This document shows positions 26,159 through 34,797 of a stretch of DNA of 61,035 bases, piece by piece. This DNA comes from an uncultured Acidobacteriia bacterium (GTDB lineage: Bacteria > Acidobacteriota > Terriglobia > Bryobacterales > Bryobacteraceae). How positions within the stretch are numbered: the stretch's first letter is position 1; each line of letters begins with the position of its first letter. The stretch spans positions 1 to 61,035 of the forward strand of contig CAIVPR010000040.1 in assembly GCA_903907865.1 (NCBI GenBank). Reading direction: 5' to 3'. A program made the position numbers and the translations under genes. The notes beneath the pieces are model-generated. The model had not been told where the DNA came from, made no database searches, and worked only from the letters and a program-made list of their open reading frames with translations.

Positions 26159-27193
26159 ATGTCAAACAAAACAGTAGTCACCTTCGGCGAGATCATGTTG
26201 CGTCTCGCCCCTCCCGGATTCGAGCGGTTCCTGCAAAGCCCGTCCTTCGTCGCAACATGGGGCGGCGGCGAGGCCAATGTCGCCGTCTCCGTTGCCGGAT
26301 TCGGCTGGCCAGCCGCCTATTGCACCGTGATCCCGTCCAACCCCATCGCCGACGCCATGGTCGGCGAACTGCGGCGCTTCAACGTCGACACGTCCAAGAT
26401 CGTCCGTGGCAAGGGCCGGATGGGCATCTATTTTGTCGAGCCCGGTGCCAACCAGCGCCCCTCCAAGGTCGTCTACGACCGCGAAAACAGCTCCATCGCC
26501 CTCGCGAAACCGGGCGACATCGATTGGGACCAAGTGTTCGAAGGCGCTGGCTGGTACCACACGACTGGCATCACGCCCGCCATCAGCGAATCGGCCGCAG
26601 CCTTGGCCATGGAGTCCGTGCGCGCAGCCCAAGCCAAGGGCATTACCGTTTCCTGCGACCTCAACTACCGCAAGAACCTCTGGAAGTGGGGCAAGGCCGC
26701 CCACGAAGTAATGGGCGAGTTGGTGAAGTACGTTGACGTGGTGATCGCAAACGAGGAAGACTGCCAGGCGGCCCTGGGCATCCAAGCCGATGTCGACGTG
26801 CACTCCGGCAAGCTGGACGAGGACGTCTACCGGAAGCTCGCCGCCAAGGTGCTGGAAGCGCACCCCAACGTGAAAACGATCGCCATCACTCTGAGGGAAT
26901 CGCACAGCGCGTCGCACAACGGCTGGTCGGCCTGCCTCTACGACGGCAAGGAGTTCGTGCGCAGCCGCCATTACGAGATCACCCATATCGTTGACCGCGT
27001 GGGCGGCGGCGATTCGTTCGCTGGCGGCTTGATCTACGGCCTGAACGCGTTGGGGTCGAAGCGCGAGGCGTTGGAATTCGCGGTGGCCGCCTCCTGCCTG
27101 AAGCACTCGCTGCCGGGCGACTTCAGCCGATTCACGGTCGACGAGGTCAAAACCTTGTTGAAGGGCGACGGCTCGGGCCGGGTACAGCGGTAG
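26159..27193 (+). CDS. PfkB family sugar kinase (2-keto-3-deoxygluconate kinase-like)
   Basis: A 344-residue ribokinase-fold kinase. [14 protein letters not shown] opens the fold and [15 protein letters not shown] is the sugar-binding signature 1. [17 protein letters not shown] near the end is PfkB signature 2 with the catalytic Asp (GGGDSF). The N-terminal style matches KDG kinases, which phosphorylate 2-keto-3-deoxygluconate in pectin or glucuronate breakdown. It begins at ATG, divergent from the permease gene. No uronate genes adjoin it, so the substrate is inferred. Confidence 0.85.
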   Translation: MSNKTVVTFGEIMLRLAPPGFERFLQSPSFVATWGGGEANVAVSVAGFGWPAAYCTVIPSNPIADAMVGELRRFNVDTSKIVRGKGRMGIYFVEPGANQRPSKVVYDRENSSIALAKPGDIDWDQVFEGAGWYHTTGITPAISESAAALAMESVRAAQAKGITVSCDLNYRKNLWKWGKAAHEVMGELVKYVDVVIANEEDCQAALGIQADVDVHSGKLDEDVYRKLAAKVLEAHPNVKTIAITLRESHSASHNGWSACLYDGKEFVRSRHYEITHIVDRVGGGDSFAGGLIYGLNALGSKREALEFAVAASCLKHSLPGDFSRFTVDEVKTLLKGDGSGRVQR

Positions 27194-27207
27194 TTGGAAA
27201 AGTGAGA

Positions 27208-27284
27208 TGGTCGGGGCGGCGAGATTCGAACTCACGACCCCCTGCGCCCAAGGCAGGTGCGCTACCAGACTGCGCTACGCCCCG
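27208..27284 (-). tRNA. tRNA-Pro (anticodon TGG)
   Basis: Full cloverleaf on the minus strand. The acceptor stem is CGGGGCG paired with CGCCCCG, discriminator A and an encoded CCA at 27208-27210. The anticodon arm is CCTGC-CTTGGGC-GCAGG, giving anticodon TGG, and the T-loop is GTTCGAATC. It lies between two + strand genes. Confidence 0.95.
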
Positions 27285-27371
27285 ACAACCATCGCCTCCA
27301 CCAGTATAGACGACGTCCGTATATCATGTCGGAGTGACGGCATTCTCCAAGACGGCGGCTGACAGGTGGTG

Positions 27372-28568
27372 ATGGAAGCCTCGTCAGTGCCACTAACCTC
27401 CGAGCGCCCGGGACCGGCGCTGCCGTCATGGCGTATCCTTGCGCCACTTGCCATTTCGGGATTCCTCCTAGCCCTTCCCGGAGGACTCCTGCCGCTCTGG
27501 GGTTACCATATCCGACCGAACTTCCACGTGGCCGCATTCTATTTCGCAGTACTGGGACTGGGGCTGACCGGCGGTGCCGGGGTGGCGCTCCGAGTGCGGG
27601 ACCGCTGGCCCGTGGAGAAGATTCTGGCTGGTGGGGCTTTCGGAGCGGCAGTGGCCGTACTCCTGGTCGCGTTCGCAGCCCCCCCGGCTCCACTTTGGTA
27701 CCAGATGCTGGCGCTGTTTCTGTGCGGCGTCGGGGCAGGGGCGATGAATACCGCCGTCTTCGAGTCGCTGGGGTCGTTCTGGGAGCAGGGTCCGGCCAAG
27801 GTCACGCTGCGGGCCGGGATTTTCTTTGGAACGGGTAGCATCTATTCCGCCTGGCTCCTGTCGCGCTGCATGGAATCCGAGAATCCCAGCTGGCTGCTGG
27901 GAGTGACCGCCGTGCTTCCGGCCGCCGCCGGATGGGTCTTCCTGCGCACACCGCTGTCGCGGTATGCCAGAGCGCCTCTGCGCTTGGCCGAAGCCGTCAA
28001 GGACCTGCGAAGTGTGTTGGCGATCCTTTTCTCACTGCTTCTGCTCTTCCAGTTCGCCAACGAGTGGTCGATTGCCGGCTGGCTGCCAGTCTTTCTGATC
28101 GACAAGCTCGGATTCAGCCCCGAATCTGCGGTGTCCCTTTTGGCTGTCTACTGGCTGGCTCTGACGGTAGGACGCGTGGCGAGTTCGTGGCTGCTTCCGC
28201 GCGTGTCACACGGGCGCCTACTGGGGATCAGCGCGTTCTGCGCGCTCTTCGGCTGCACGGCGCTCGCGGAAGCGGATACGAGAGGCGGTGTCGTTGTCGG
28301 CATACTGCTGATCGGCGCGGGCTTTTCGGCAATCTATCCGCTCTCTGCCGAGCGAATCGCGACGCGGTTTGAGTACTACCACCCCGGATACTTCAACGGA
28401 ATCTTTACCTCCGCGATGTTGGGCGGCGTGATGGCACCGTTCTTCCTGGGCCACTTGGCAGTTTCGCAAGGACTTCGGGTCGTCCCGATCGCCGCAATGT
28501 TGGGTAGTTGCGCCGTGTTCGCGCTGGTTCTGCTGGTGTGGCTGGGAAGGAAGGTTTCCGGTTCCTGA
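27372..28568 (+). CDS. MFS transporter
   Basis: A 398-residue membrane protein with about 12 hydrophobic helices, starting ILAPLAISGFLLALPGGLLPLWG. Major-facilitator features include the loop VALRVRDRW between helices 2 and 3 and a pseudo-twofold layout with a central basic loop (RYARAPLRLAEAVKDLR). GAGFSAIYPLSAERIAT is typical of helix 10 in sugar/FucP-like carriers. The ATG at 27372 is preferred; a GTG two codons earlier overlaps the AGGTGG site. No neighbour indicates its substrate. Confidence 0.82.
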   Translation: MEASSVPLTSERPGPALPSWRILAPLAISGFLLALPGGLLPLWGYHIRPNFHVAAFYFAVLGLGLTGGAGVALRVRDRWPVEKILAGGAFGAAVAVLLVAFAAPPAPLWYQMLALFLCGVGAGAMNTAVFESLGSFWEQGPAKVTLRAGIFFGTGSIYSAWLLSRCMESENPSWLLGVTAVLPAAAGWVFLRTPLSRYARAPLRLAEAVKDLRSVLAILFSLLLLFQFANEWSIAGWLPVFLIDKLGFSPESAVSLLAVYWLALTVGRVASSWLLPRVSHGRLLGISAFCALFGCTALAEADTRGGVVVGILLIGAGFSAIYPLSAERIATRFEYYHPGYFNGIFTSAMLGGVMAPFFLGHLAVSQGLRVVPIAAMLGSCAVFALVLLVWLGRKVSGS

Positions 28569-28639
28569 CGTTCGTCACGCGTTTTAGTTGACGCTGCCCC
28601 TGCCTGGTCCTTACAATGGATGTGAAAGGTGGCCGCGTC

Positions 28640-28864
28640 GTGTTTCAACTAAGCATGTTTCCGCAAGACGTACAGACTGCCGGGCTGGGTGGCCTTTCCG
28701 GCACCGAGCTCATGGTGGTTCTCGTGGTCGCCGTGCTGCTATTCGGGGGAAAGAAGATCCCCGAGGTTGCCAAGGGTTTGGGCGAAGGTATCAAGAACTT
28801 CAAACACGCCATGAAGGAAGAGGAACCAGCAGCCGACGCCAAGAAGGAAGAAGTTAAGAAGTAG
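28640..28864 (+). CDS. tatA: Twin-arginine translocase subunit TatA
   Basis: A 74-residue TatA/TatE protein. A short polar start leads into one membrane helix ([16 protein letters not shown]), the hinge [24 protein letters not shown] and an acidic/lysine C-tail. TatA forms the pore of the Tat pathway for folded proteins; several Tat-signal proteins are encoded in this window (DUF1501 at 20.2 kb, FMN oxidase at 37.7 kb). The GTG at 28640 is chosen because AAAGGTGG lies 7 nt before it; the ATG at 28616 has no such site. Confidence 0.93.
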   Translation: MFQLSMFPQDVQTAGLGGLSGTELMVVLVVAVLLFGGKKIPEVAKGLGEGIKNFKHAMKEEEPAADAKKEEVKK

Positions 28865-28938
28865 AAGCGGCAACCGTGCTTCGACGTCCGCCCGCAACAT
28901 GGGCGGCAAGGGCTTCAACGAATTCCAGTTACAAGGAA

Positions 28939-28981
28939 AGACCCCGCCAAGGCCGTCAAGGCACTTGCGGGGTCTCTTTTT
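28939..28981 (+). terminator. Rho-independent terminator between convergent tatA and HU genes
   Basis: A perfect 9-bp stem, agaccccgc (28939-28947) with gcggggtct (28967-28975), a 19-nt loop, then ctttttt-like T-rich sequence. It is oriented to stop tatA transcription. A purine-rich stretch on its other side gives a weaker T-run for the HU transcript, so it could act in both directions. Confidence 0.75.
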
Positions 28982-29016
28982 GGTGCGCGGAACGGCCCTT
29001 GCGGGTCCGCCGACTG

Positions 29017-29352
29017 CTATTCCTTTGCCTTCTTCGCAGCCTTCGACGCCTTGGCAGGCTTGGCCGGAACGATGGCATCCTTGGCTGCCTTCGCGACCCG
29101 GAACTTGACGACCTTCTTGGCCGGAATCTTGATGGATTCGCCAGTGGAGGGGTTCCGCCCCATGCGTGCCTTCCGGTCAACCCGGACCAGCCGTCCGATT
29201 CCCGGCAACACGAACAATCCGTTCTTCTTCACTTCCGAAACCGCCAAGCCGGACAAGGTGTCCAGCACGGTACGCGCCTGCTTGTTCGTGATCTCGCCTG
29301 CTTCGGCGAGGGCGCGCACCAACGCTGTTTGCGTCATTCTCTGAGTGGCCAT
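29017..29352 (-). CDS. HU family DNA-binding protein with Lys/Ala tail
   Basis: A 111-residue HU/IHF-type nucleoid protein. The core runs from MTQTALVRALAEAGEI through GRNPSTGESIKIPAKKVVKFRVAK, which contains the family signature GRNPxTGExIxIPA. The tail after residue 90 is Lys/Ala/Pro-rich (KPAKASKAAKKAKE), a histone-like extension. HU bends DNA and compacts the nucleoid. A GGAGG stands 6 nt before the ATG. Confidence 0.93.
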   Translation of the reverse strand: MATQRMTQTALVRALAEAGEITNKQARTVLDTLSGLAVSEVKKNGLFVLPGIGRLVRVDRKARMGRNPSTGESIKIPAKKVVKFRVAKAAKDAIVPAKPAKASKAAKKAKE

Positions 29353-29646
29353 TCAACCTCCAGTTCTATTTTCCCGTTTCGATCTTGCGCCGCGTTTCGT
29401 AGAACCCCGACCCCTCCCAAGACCGTGTAGATGGGGACGGAGCGATTCGAAAACATCGCGAGCCGTCTTCATGATACGGAACGGCGGAAACGTTGTAAAG
29501 GGAAAATGTTGTGGAAGGTGCCGGAACCGCTGATTCTGTCATGTTTTTTGATGGCGGAAGCGTCGGAAACCCGTTCGGAGGCCATTTCGTGGCTGGACAC
29601 GGCCCAACACCCGATGGTCGAACCCGCGCGGCTAAACTGGAGGTAC

Positions 29647-30876
29647 ATGTCTTTCCAGGAAGTCGTCGAGGCCGAAGGCCACCTGATCGATTCCCACGTC
29701 ATGGAGCAAATCTTTGACAAGGTGGTGGAATCGAATGGTCGCTTCGAGGTCGAACAGTTTCGTATCGGCCGGACCAACAGTGAGCCGTCGTACCTGCGCC
29801 TGAGGCTGGAGGCCCCGGGCAAATCCGAGATGGACCACCTGCTGGGCCAGTTGCTGCCGTTTGGGTGTTCGCCAGTCGACGGGGGCGACGCGACGGTGAA
29901 GCGGGTGGACCGCGACCGGTGCGCACCAGAGGACTTCTATTCCACCAGCAACCACCACACGTGGATCCGGCTGGCGGGGGAGTGGGTGGAAGTCGGCAAC
30001 CAGCGTATGGACGCGATGATTGTCGTACTCGGGCCGACCGAGGCCGTGTGCCGGCGGCTCCGCGACTTGCGGGAGGGCGACATGGTGGTAACCGGGATGC
30101 ACGGTATCAGGGTGGCCCCTGAGTCCAAGGAGCGGGACCGGCTTGCGTTCGCATTCATGTCCAACGAAATATCCTCCGAGCGCCAAGTCGAGACGGCCGT
30201 TCGGCAGACCGCAGCGCTGGCGCGAGTTGCAAGGGAGCAGGGTCGAAAGATTGTCGCGGTCGCTGGCCCGGTGGTGGTCCACACGGGCGGCGTCACAGGT
30301 TTGGCTCGTCTGATACGCAACGGCTGGGTGGATGCGGTGCTGAGCGGCAACGCTCTCGGCGTGCACGACATCGAGTCGGCACTCTTGGGCACGTCGCTCG
30401 GGATCCGAATGGAGGACGGCCGACAAGCTGAACACGGGCACCGGAACCATATGCGGGCGATCAACGCTGTGTACCACGCGGGCGGGATCCGGGGCGCAGT
30501 CGAAAGTGGACGCCTGAAATCCGGCGTGATGTACGAATGCGTGCGCAACGGAGTACCCTTCGTTCTCGCGGGCAGCCTCCGGGATGACGGTCCCTTGCCG
30601 GAGACGATCACGGACATGAATGTCGCCCAGGACGCCTACGCTGCACTGCTGAAGCCGGCCGGTCTGGTCATATGCCTTGGTTCCATGCTGCATTCGATCG
30701 CGGTAGGCAATATGCTCCCCAGTTGGGTCAAAATTGTCTGCGTCGACATTAACCCGGCCGTCGCCACCAAGGTCAGCGACCGGGGCACCGGGCAGGCGGT
30801 CGGAGTCGTGACGGACGTCGGCCTGTTCTTGGATCTGCTGTCGCGCGAGTTGGTCCCGTCGGAGGTCACGCAATAA
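29647..30876 (+). CDS. LOR/SDH-type protein (TIGR00300 family; ornithine cyclodeaminase/arginine-metabolism related)
   Basis: A 409-residue protein of the TIGR00300/LOR-SDH type. The N-terminal part (EVVEAEGHLIDSHVMEQIFD, then FEVEQFRIGRTNSEPSYLRLRLEAP) is the conserved LOR domain; the C-terminal half binds nucleotide (VAVAGPVVVHTGG, VLAGSLRDDGPLPE). Archaeal and cyanobacterial relatives act as ornithine cyclodeaminase or arginine dihydrolase partners. I start at the ATG 29647, which has GGAGGT just upstream and begins at the conserved part, not at the longer frame from 29431. Its stop is directly followed by the queF ATG. Confidence 0.82.
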   Translation: MSFQEVVEAEGHLIDSHVMEQIFDKVVESNGRFEVEQFRIGRTNSEPSYLRLRLEAPGKSEMDHLLGQLLPFGCSPVDGGDATVKRVDRDRCAPEDFYSTSNHHTWIRLAGEWVEVGNQRMDAMIVVLGPTEAVCRRLRDLREGDMVVTGMHGIRVAPESKERDRLAFAFMSNEISSERQVETAVRQTAALARVAREQGRKIVAVAGPVVVHTGGVTGLARLIRNGWVDAVLSGNALGVHDIESALLGTSLGIRMEDGRQAEHGHRNHMRAINAVYHAGGIRGAVESGRLKSGVMYECVRNGVPFVLAGSLRDDGPLPETITDMNVAQDAYAALLKPAGLVICLGSMLHSIAVGNMLPSWVKIVCVDINPAVATKVSDRGTGQAVGVVTDVGLFLDLLSRELVPSEVTQ

Positions 30877-31296
30877 ATGGCGACGCATCCCGAGTACACG
30901 GACGACCACGCGGCATCCGGCATAGGCGCTCCGTTGCCGGTAATAGAAACTTGGCCCAACCAGTTTGCGGACTACCAGATCGAGATTGACATCCCTGAAT
31001 TTACGTCCGTGTGCCCCAAGACGGGCCTTCCGGACTTTGGAACCATCACGATCCAGTATGTCCCTGACCGGTTGTGCCTCGAACTGAAATCGCTGAAGAT
31101 GTACACCCTGGCGTACCGCGACCTCGGCATCTTCCAGGAAAACGTGGTGAACTGCTTCCTGCGCGACATCGTTTCGGCCTGCAAGCCCAAGCGCGCTACC
31201 GTCACTGGAACTTTTGTGCCGAGGGGTGGCCTCGGATCGAGGATGGTGGCAAGTTTCGGAGCCAAGTCGGAAGGGGCTGTGGATGGTGGACGGTGA
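30877..31296 (+). CDS. queF: preQ1 synthase QueF
   Basis: A 139-residue NADPH-dependent nitrile reductase that converts preQ0 to preQ1 in queuosine tRNA modification. The catalytic Cys46 lies in EFTSVCPKTGLPDFG and the QueF motif is ELKSLKMYTLAYRDLGIFQE. It is the short, unimodular type. It starts with no gap after the LOR/SDH gene (TAA-ATG) and ends 14 nt inside the methyltransferase gene. A tRNA-Gln is 1.7 kb downstream, probably by chance. Confidence 0.95.
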   Translation: MATHPEYTDDHAASGIGAPLPVIETWPNQFADYQIEIDIPEFTSVCPKTGLPDFGTITIQYVPDRLCLELKSLKMYTLAYRDLGIFQENVVNCFLRDIVSACKPKRATVTGTFVPRGGLGSRMVASFGAKSEGAVDGGR

Positions 31297-32968
31297 GCAA
31301 GCGGTCGGCACGGGCGCGATGGTTGAAGACTCGAAGCTGGCCGAATTGCGGGCTATCGTCCAGGCCGTGAGTGATCGTGTCCGGTCGAGGTATCCGCTCG
31401 GACCGTCCGCGGAGGCAAGGGAGGAAGCTGAACGCGTCCAGCCGCCCGCCGTGTCGGTGACGGTGGCCGACTTGATGCCAGTCGTGCACGCCCGTGACGC
31501 GGCGCAAGCCCGTATCGCGGCCATCGGCAGCGTGAATCCGAGGGCGGGCGGAGTGGCCAACAGGGCCATCCAGTTCGTGAAGAAGATGGTTGCCCGCGCG
31601 CTCCAGTGGTTCGTGCGCGACCAAGTGACGTTCAATCGGGAGACGGTTTCAGCCATCGAGGCACTCCTTGAGGCCCTCAACGAGCACAACCGGATTCTGG
31701 TCTCGCTGGCCGGACAGACCAGTGACCAGATTCGTTACCTGAGGGGCGATCTGGATGCCCGGGTCGCGGAGCTGACCGACCAGATCGATGAACGCGCAGC
31801 CGAGTCGAGTTCCTCGATATCGGAGTTGGAACTCGGGGTCAGCGGAAGCATGGACAGGCTGGAACGGGAGCTGAACGACAAGATCGAGACCCGTGCGCTC
31901 AATTCCGAGGTGGCTCCGACCTTGGAGCGACTGGCGGCAGCACACGACGAAAACATCGAACTGAAGGACATCCGGCACCACTGGACGGAGTGGCGCATGG
32001 CTTGGGAGCAAAAGCTTTCGACCAACGAAGTCCAGTTCCTCCGGGCTACGGCCGACTTGCAGGGGGCCTTCCAGCACCGGGTGAGCCAAATTGAATCCAA
32101 CTTCCGAGACATCGTGAAAATGCAGCACTCGGACTACCTCGGAGCGTTGGACCGCAGCGGGCTGGAGATCCAGCGGCGGCTCTGGGCCGACATGGAACGG
32201 GTGAAGGCGGAGTACGAGAAGGTTATTCACACGGAACTGCGCCTGATTCGCCAGCGGACATTGACTCCGACGGCCGTGGTATCCGCGGCTCCGGCTCAAC
32301 ATCCCGGGACCCCGCCGGCTCCGGTGAATCCGCCCGGCCTTGACTATACCCGGTTTGCCGAACGCTTCCGGGGTTCCGAGGAGCAGATTCGCAAGAACAT
32401 GGAGTTCTACAAGCCGTTCTTCGCGGGCTGCGGGAACGTGTTGGACATAGGCTCCGGCCGAGGGGAGTTCTTGTCCGCAATGGGGGAGATCGGCGTGCCA
32501 GCCCGTGGCATTGATCTCGGCGTGGAACAGGTGGCGCATTGCCGGGCCAACGGTTTGGAGGCAGAGGTCGCGGACTTGTTCGCATACCTGGCGGCCCAGC
32601 CAGACGGGGAGTTCGACGGAATCATGAGTTCCCAAGTGGTCGAACACATTGCGCCGGACCTGTTGCCGGAAATGGTCAGGTTGTGCGCCGCAAAGCTCAG
32701 ACGGGGCGGGATTCTTGCGATGGAGACGCCGAACCCGGAGTGCCTCGCCATCTTCGGCACCTACTTTTTCCTCGATCCGACGCACACGCGACCTGTGCCG
32801 CCCCAGCTCCTGGGGTACTTGATGGAAGAGGCAGGCTGCACCGTAACCGGCGTTTACCCCCTGTCGCCCGCGTCGGAGTCGATCCCCGAGGTCGCGGAAC
32901 TGCCCGAAGGATTTAAAAATCGGTTTTTTGGTGGGTTGGACTATTCCATCGTAGCCAAAAAGTTGTAG
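31283..32968 (+). CDS. Coiled-coil protein with C-terminal SAM-dependent methyltransferase domain
   Basis: A 561-residue protein. Residues about 120-335 form long heptad-like helices (DLDARVAELTDQIDERAAES, MDRLERELNDKIETRA, EIQRRLWADMERVKAEYEKV). After a Pro/Ala linker a class I methyltransferase follows: NVLDIGSGRGEFLSAMGE (motif I, about 386), GIDLGVEQVAHCRANGLE, DGIMSSQVVEHI, and METPNPECLAIFGTYFFLDPTHTRPV. The MTase style resembles polysaccharide chain-terminating enzymes of the WbdD type, where a coiled coil sets glycan length. I start at the ATG at 31283, with GGAAGGGG upstream, overlapping queF by 14 nt. Confidence 0.8.
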   Translation: MVDGEQAVGTGAMVEDSKLAELRAIVQAVSDRVRSRYPLGPSAEAREEAERVQPPAVSVTVADLMPVVHARDAAQARIAAIGSVNPRAGGVANRAIQFVKKMVARALQWFVRDQVTFNRETVSAIEALLEALNEHNRILVSLAGQTSDQIRYLRGDLDARVAELTDQIDERAAESSSSISELELGVSGSMDRLERELNDKIETRALNSEVAPTLERLAAAHDENIELKDIRHHWTEWRMAWEQKLSTNEVQFLRATADLQGAFQHRVSQIESNFRDIVKMQHSDYLGALDRSGLEIQRRLWADMERVKAEYEKVIHTELRLIRQRTLTPTAVVSAAPAQHPGTPPAPVNPPGLDYTRFAERFRGSEEQIRKNMEFYKPFFAGCGNVLDIGSGRGEFLSAMGEIGVPARGIDLGVEQVAHCRANGLEAEVADLFAYLAAQPDGEFDGIMSSQVVEHIAPDLLPEMVRLCAAKLRRGGILAMETPNPECLAIFGTYFFLDPTHTRPVPPQLLGYLMEEAGCTVTGVYPLSPASESIPEVAELPEGFKNRFFGGLDYSIVAKKL

Positions 32969-33042
32969 AATAGAGGTTTGGCACGCGATGGTGGCATCGC
33001 GCTGCTGATCGTCCCGGCGTGATAGCGGGACACCACCCTCGG

Positions 33043-33116
33043 TGGGACGTCGTCTAACGGTAAGACTGCAGACTCTGGATCTGCGTATCGGGGTTCGAAT
33101 CCCTGCGTCCCAGCCA
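33043..33116 (+). tRNA. tRNA-Gln (anticodon CTG)
   Basis: Full cloverleaf. The acceptor stem is TGGGACG with CGTCCCA, discriminator G and encoded CCA at 33114-33116. The anticodon arm is GCAGA-CTCTGGA-TCTGC, anticodon CTG, and the T-loop is GTTCGAATC. It follows the methyltransferase gene by 74 nt. Confidence 0.95.
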
Positions 33117-33143
33117 AATCCTCCAAGCATTCCATTCGTCCTG

Positions 33144-33356
33144 CTAACAGGCTTTTTGGGGTGCCCAAGGCCCGGTTCTGCGGTTTGTCAATAGCTGCTT
33201 GCGGAACCACAGGACCACGTCGGCGATCCCGTTGCGCAACTTGCCTTGCTGGTATTCGCAGCTGTCGCACTCGTCCAATCGGCAATATAGAATCCGCCTC
33301 AACGCGTCGACCCGTATTCGTCTCATCTGGTGGCGGCAACATGGACATCGGCTCAT
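33144..33356 (-). CDS. Possible small zinc-ribbon protein
   Basis: A 70-residue frame that opens MSRCPCCRHQMRRIRVDALR and later has DECDSCEYQQG, giving two CxxC pairs about 28 residues apart as in zinc ribbons. The rest is basic with a hydrophobic stretch (GIADVVLWFRKQLL). Acidobacteria encode many such ribbons, but there is no clear ribosome binding site and I cannot place the family. It could be a chance frame in a gap of 341 nt. Confidence 0.38.
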   Translation of the reverse strand: MSRCPCCRHQMRRIRVDALRRILYCRLDECDSCEYQQGKLRNGIADVVLWFRKQLLTNRRTGPWAPQKAC

Positions 33357-33460
33357 GGACTTCTATCGGCTGAACCGACCGCAAACTTTAGGCCTCGCCC
33401 GAAAAAAATTCCCCTAAAGTCGCGGCGCGAATCTGCCGATAAGCTATTCAGACGGTCGTG

Positions 33461-33730
33461 ATGCTGATTCCCTTCCCCACCTTCGAAAGCAACCTGACGG
33501 CAATGCTGGATGCCGCCGAGGAGTTGCGCATCGGAAGGCTGGAGAACGCCACCGCGTCGCTGGCCGCGATCCAACGCAAGCTTGGAAGGATCCACGGAAG
33601 TGCGCGCCACGCACGGCTGGCAGAACATGTGGGAGACGCAGTGGGCGCGTGCAGGCGCGGTGAGGCGGAGTGCGCGCTGTACGTGTTGGTGGCAGCTTTT
33701 TCGGCGTTCATACCAAGGAAGGCCGCATGA
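33461..33730 (+). CDS. Small hypothetical protein, 89 residues
   Basis: An open frame starting MLIPFPTFESNLTAMLDAA, helical and rich in Ala, Glu and Arg, with a hydrophobic C-terminal end (LYVLVAAFSAFIPRK). There is no recognised domain and only a weak start context; a GTG lies one codon upstream. Composition is compatible with a real protein, but support is thin. It is followed closely by the convergent dehydrogenase gene. Confidence 0.38.
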   Translation: MLIPFPTFESNLTAMLDAAEELRIGRLENATASLAAIQRKLGRIHGSARHARLAEHVGDAVGACRRGEAECALYVLVAAFSAFIPRKAA

Positions 33731-33789
33731 TCGTCGGATTGCTGATCATGGTCGCGACCACGCTGTTGCCGAGCGTCCCCGGTGCGCCG

Positions 33790-34731
33790 TTAGTTGAGGC
33801 TGCGTTCGAGCCGGTCCAGTGTTTCCATGGCGGTCAGGCACTGCCGGACGCTGGCGTTGGGCTCGCGGCGCTCGCGGATCGCGGCAAAGAACTCGCGGTC
33901 CTGCAGTTCGATGCCGTTCATGGATACATCGACATTGGAAACATCAATGGGGTTCTGGTCTCCGTCGAGCAAGTCGTCATACCGGGCGATGAATGTACCG
34001 TTGTCGCAGATGTAACGGAAGAAGGTCCCGAGGGGGCCTTTGTTGTTGAACGAGAGAGACAGCGTGCAGATGGCCCCGGACGGGACGCGCATGCCGATCG
34101 ACATATCCATCGCGATCCCGAGGACCGGATGCAGAGGGCCTTGCAGGGCGAAGGCGTGGGTGGCTGGCTCCCCGGTCTGGTATTGGAAGAGATCCACGGT
34201 GTGGCAGGCGTGGTGCCAGAGGAGATGATCCGTCCAACTCCGGGGCTTGCCCGCGGCGTTGGTGTTGGTCCGGCGGAAGAAGTACGTCTGGACATCCATC
34301 TGCTGGATCTTGAGTTCACCGGCGAGGATCTTCCGGTGGATCCACTGGTGGCTCGGGTTGAACCGCCGGGTATGCCCGCCCATGGCGATCAAACCGGTTT
34401 CGCGCTGGACAAGGTCCACCCGTTGCGCGTCGGCGAGCGAATCAGCGATGGGGATTTCGATCATGACGTGCTTGCCTGCGCGCATGCACTGCTCGGCCTG
34501 AGCGGCGTGCATTTGGGTGGGAGTGGCAAGGATTATGGCCTCGACGCCGGGCTGTTCGAGACTTTCGGCGAGATCGCCGGTCCAGTGGGGAATGCCGAAC
34601 TTGCGGGCAACTTCCTCGGTTCCGGCAGGATTGCCCCCTGTCAAGGTAACGACTTCGACACCCTCGATCTTGGAGATTGCCTCCAAGTGCTTGACTCCGA
34701 ACGCCCCTTGACCGGCCAGCCCAATTTTCAT
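33790..34731 (-). CDS. Gfo/Idh/MocA family oxidoreductase
   Basis: A 313-residue NAD(P)-dependent dehydrogenase. The Rossmann motif is GLAGQGAFGVKHLEAI (residues 4-19) and VMIEIPIADSLADA carries the family EKP-like motif in the form EIP. The C-terminal domain has RSWTDHLLWHHACHTVDLFQYQTG. This pattern is close to 4-carboxy-2-hydroxymuconate-6-semialdehyde dehydrogenase (LigC)-type members of protocatechuate 4,5-cleavage, but no other lig genes are near. The gene is divergent from the CE15-like esterase at 34798. Confidence 0.83.
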   Translation of the reverse strand: MKIGLAGQGAFGVKHLEAISKIEGVEVVTLTGGNPAGTEEVARKFGIPHWTGDLAESLEQPGVEAIILATPTQMHAAQAEQCMRAGKHVMIEIPIADSLADAQRVDLVQRETGLIAMGGHTRRFNPSHQWIHRKILAGELKIQQMDVQTYFFRRTNTNAAGKPRSWTDHLLWHHACHTVDLFQYQTGEPATHAFALQGPLHPVLGIAMDMSIGMRVPSGAICTLSLSFNNKGPLGTFFRYICDNGTFIARYDDLLDGDQNPIDVSNVDVSMNGIELQDREFFAAIRERREPNASVRQCLTAMETLDRLERSLN

Positions 34732-34797
34732 GCGGTATTCGTTCCCGGAAGAACTAGCATATCAGTTGTGGATTGGGACTCGGATAGAATCCAAGAC

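Noticed and set aside
30800-30880. preQ1 riboswitch before queF
   Set aside because: queF begins directly after the upstream stop codon, so there is no leader to hold one.
33018-33032. Short hairpin (gtcccg/cgggac) before tRNA-Gln as a terminator
   Set aside because: No T-run follows, and the stem has only six pairs.
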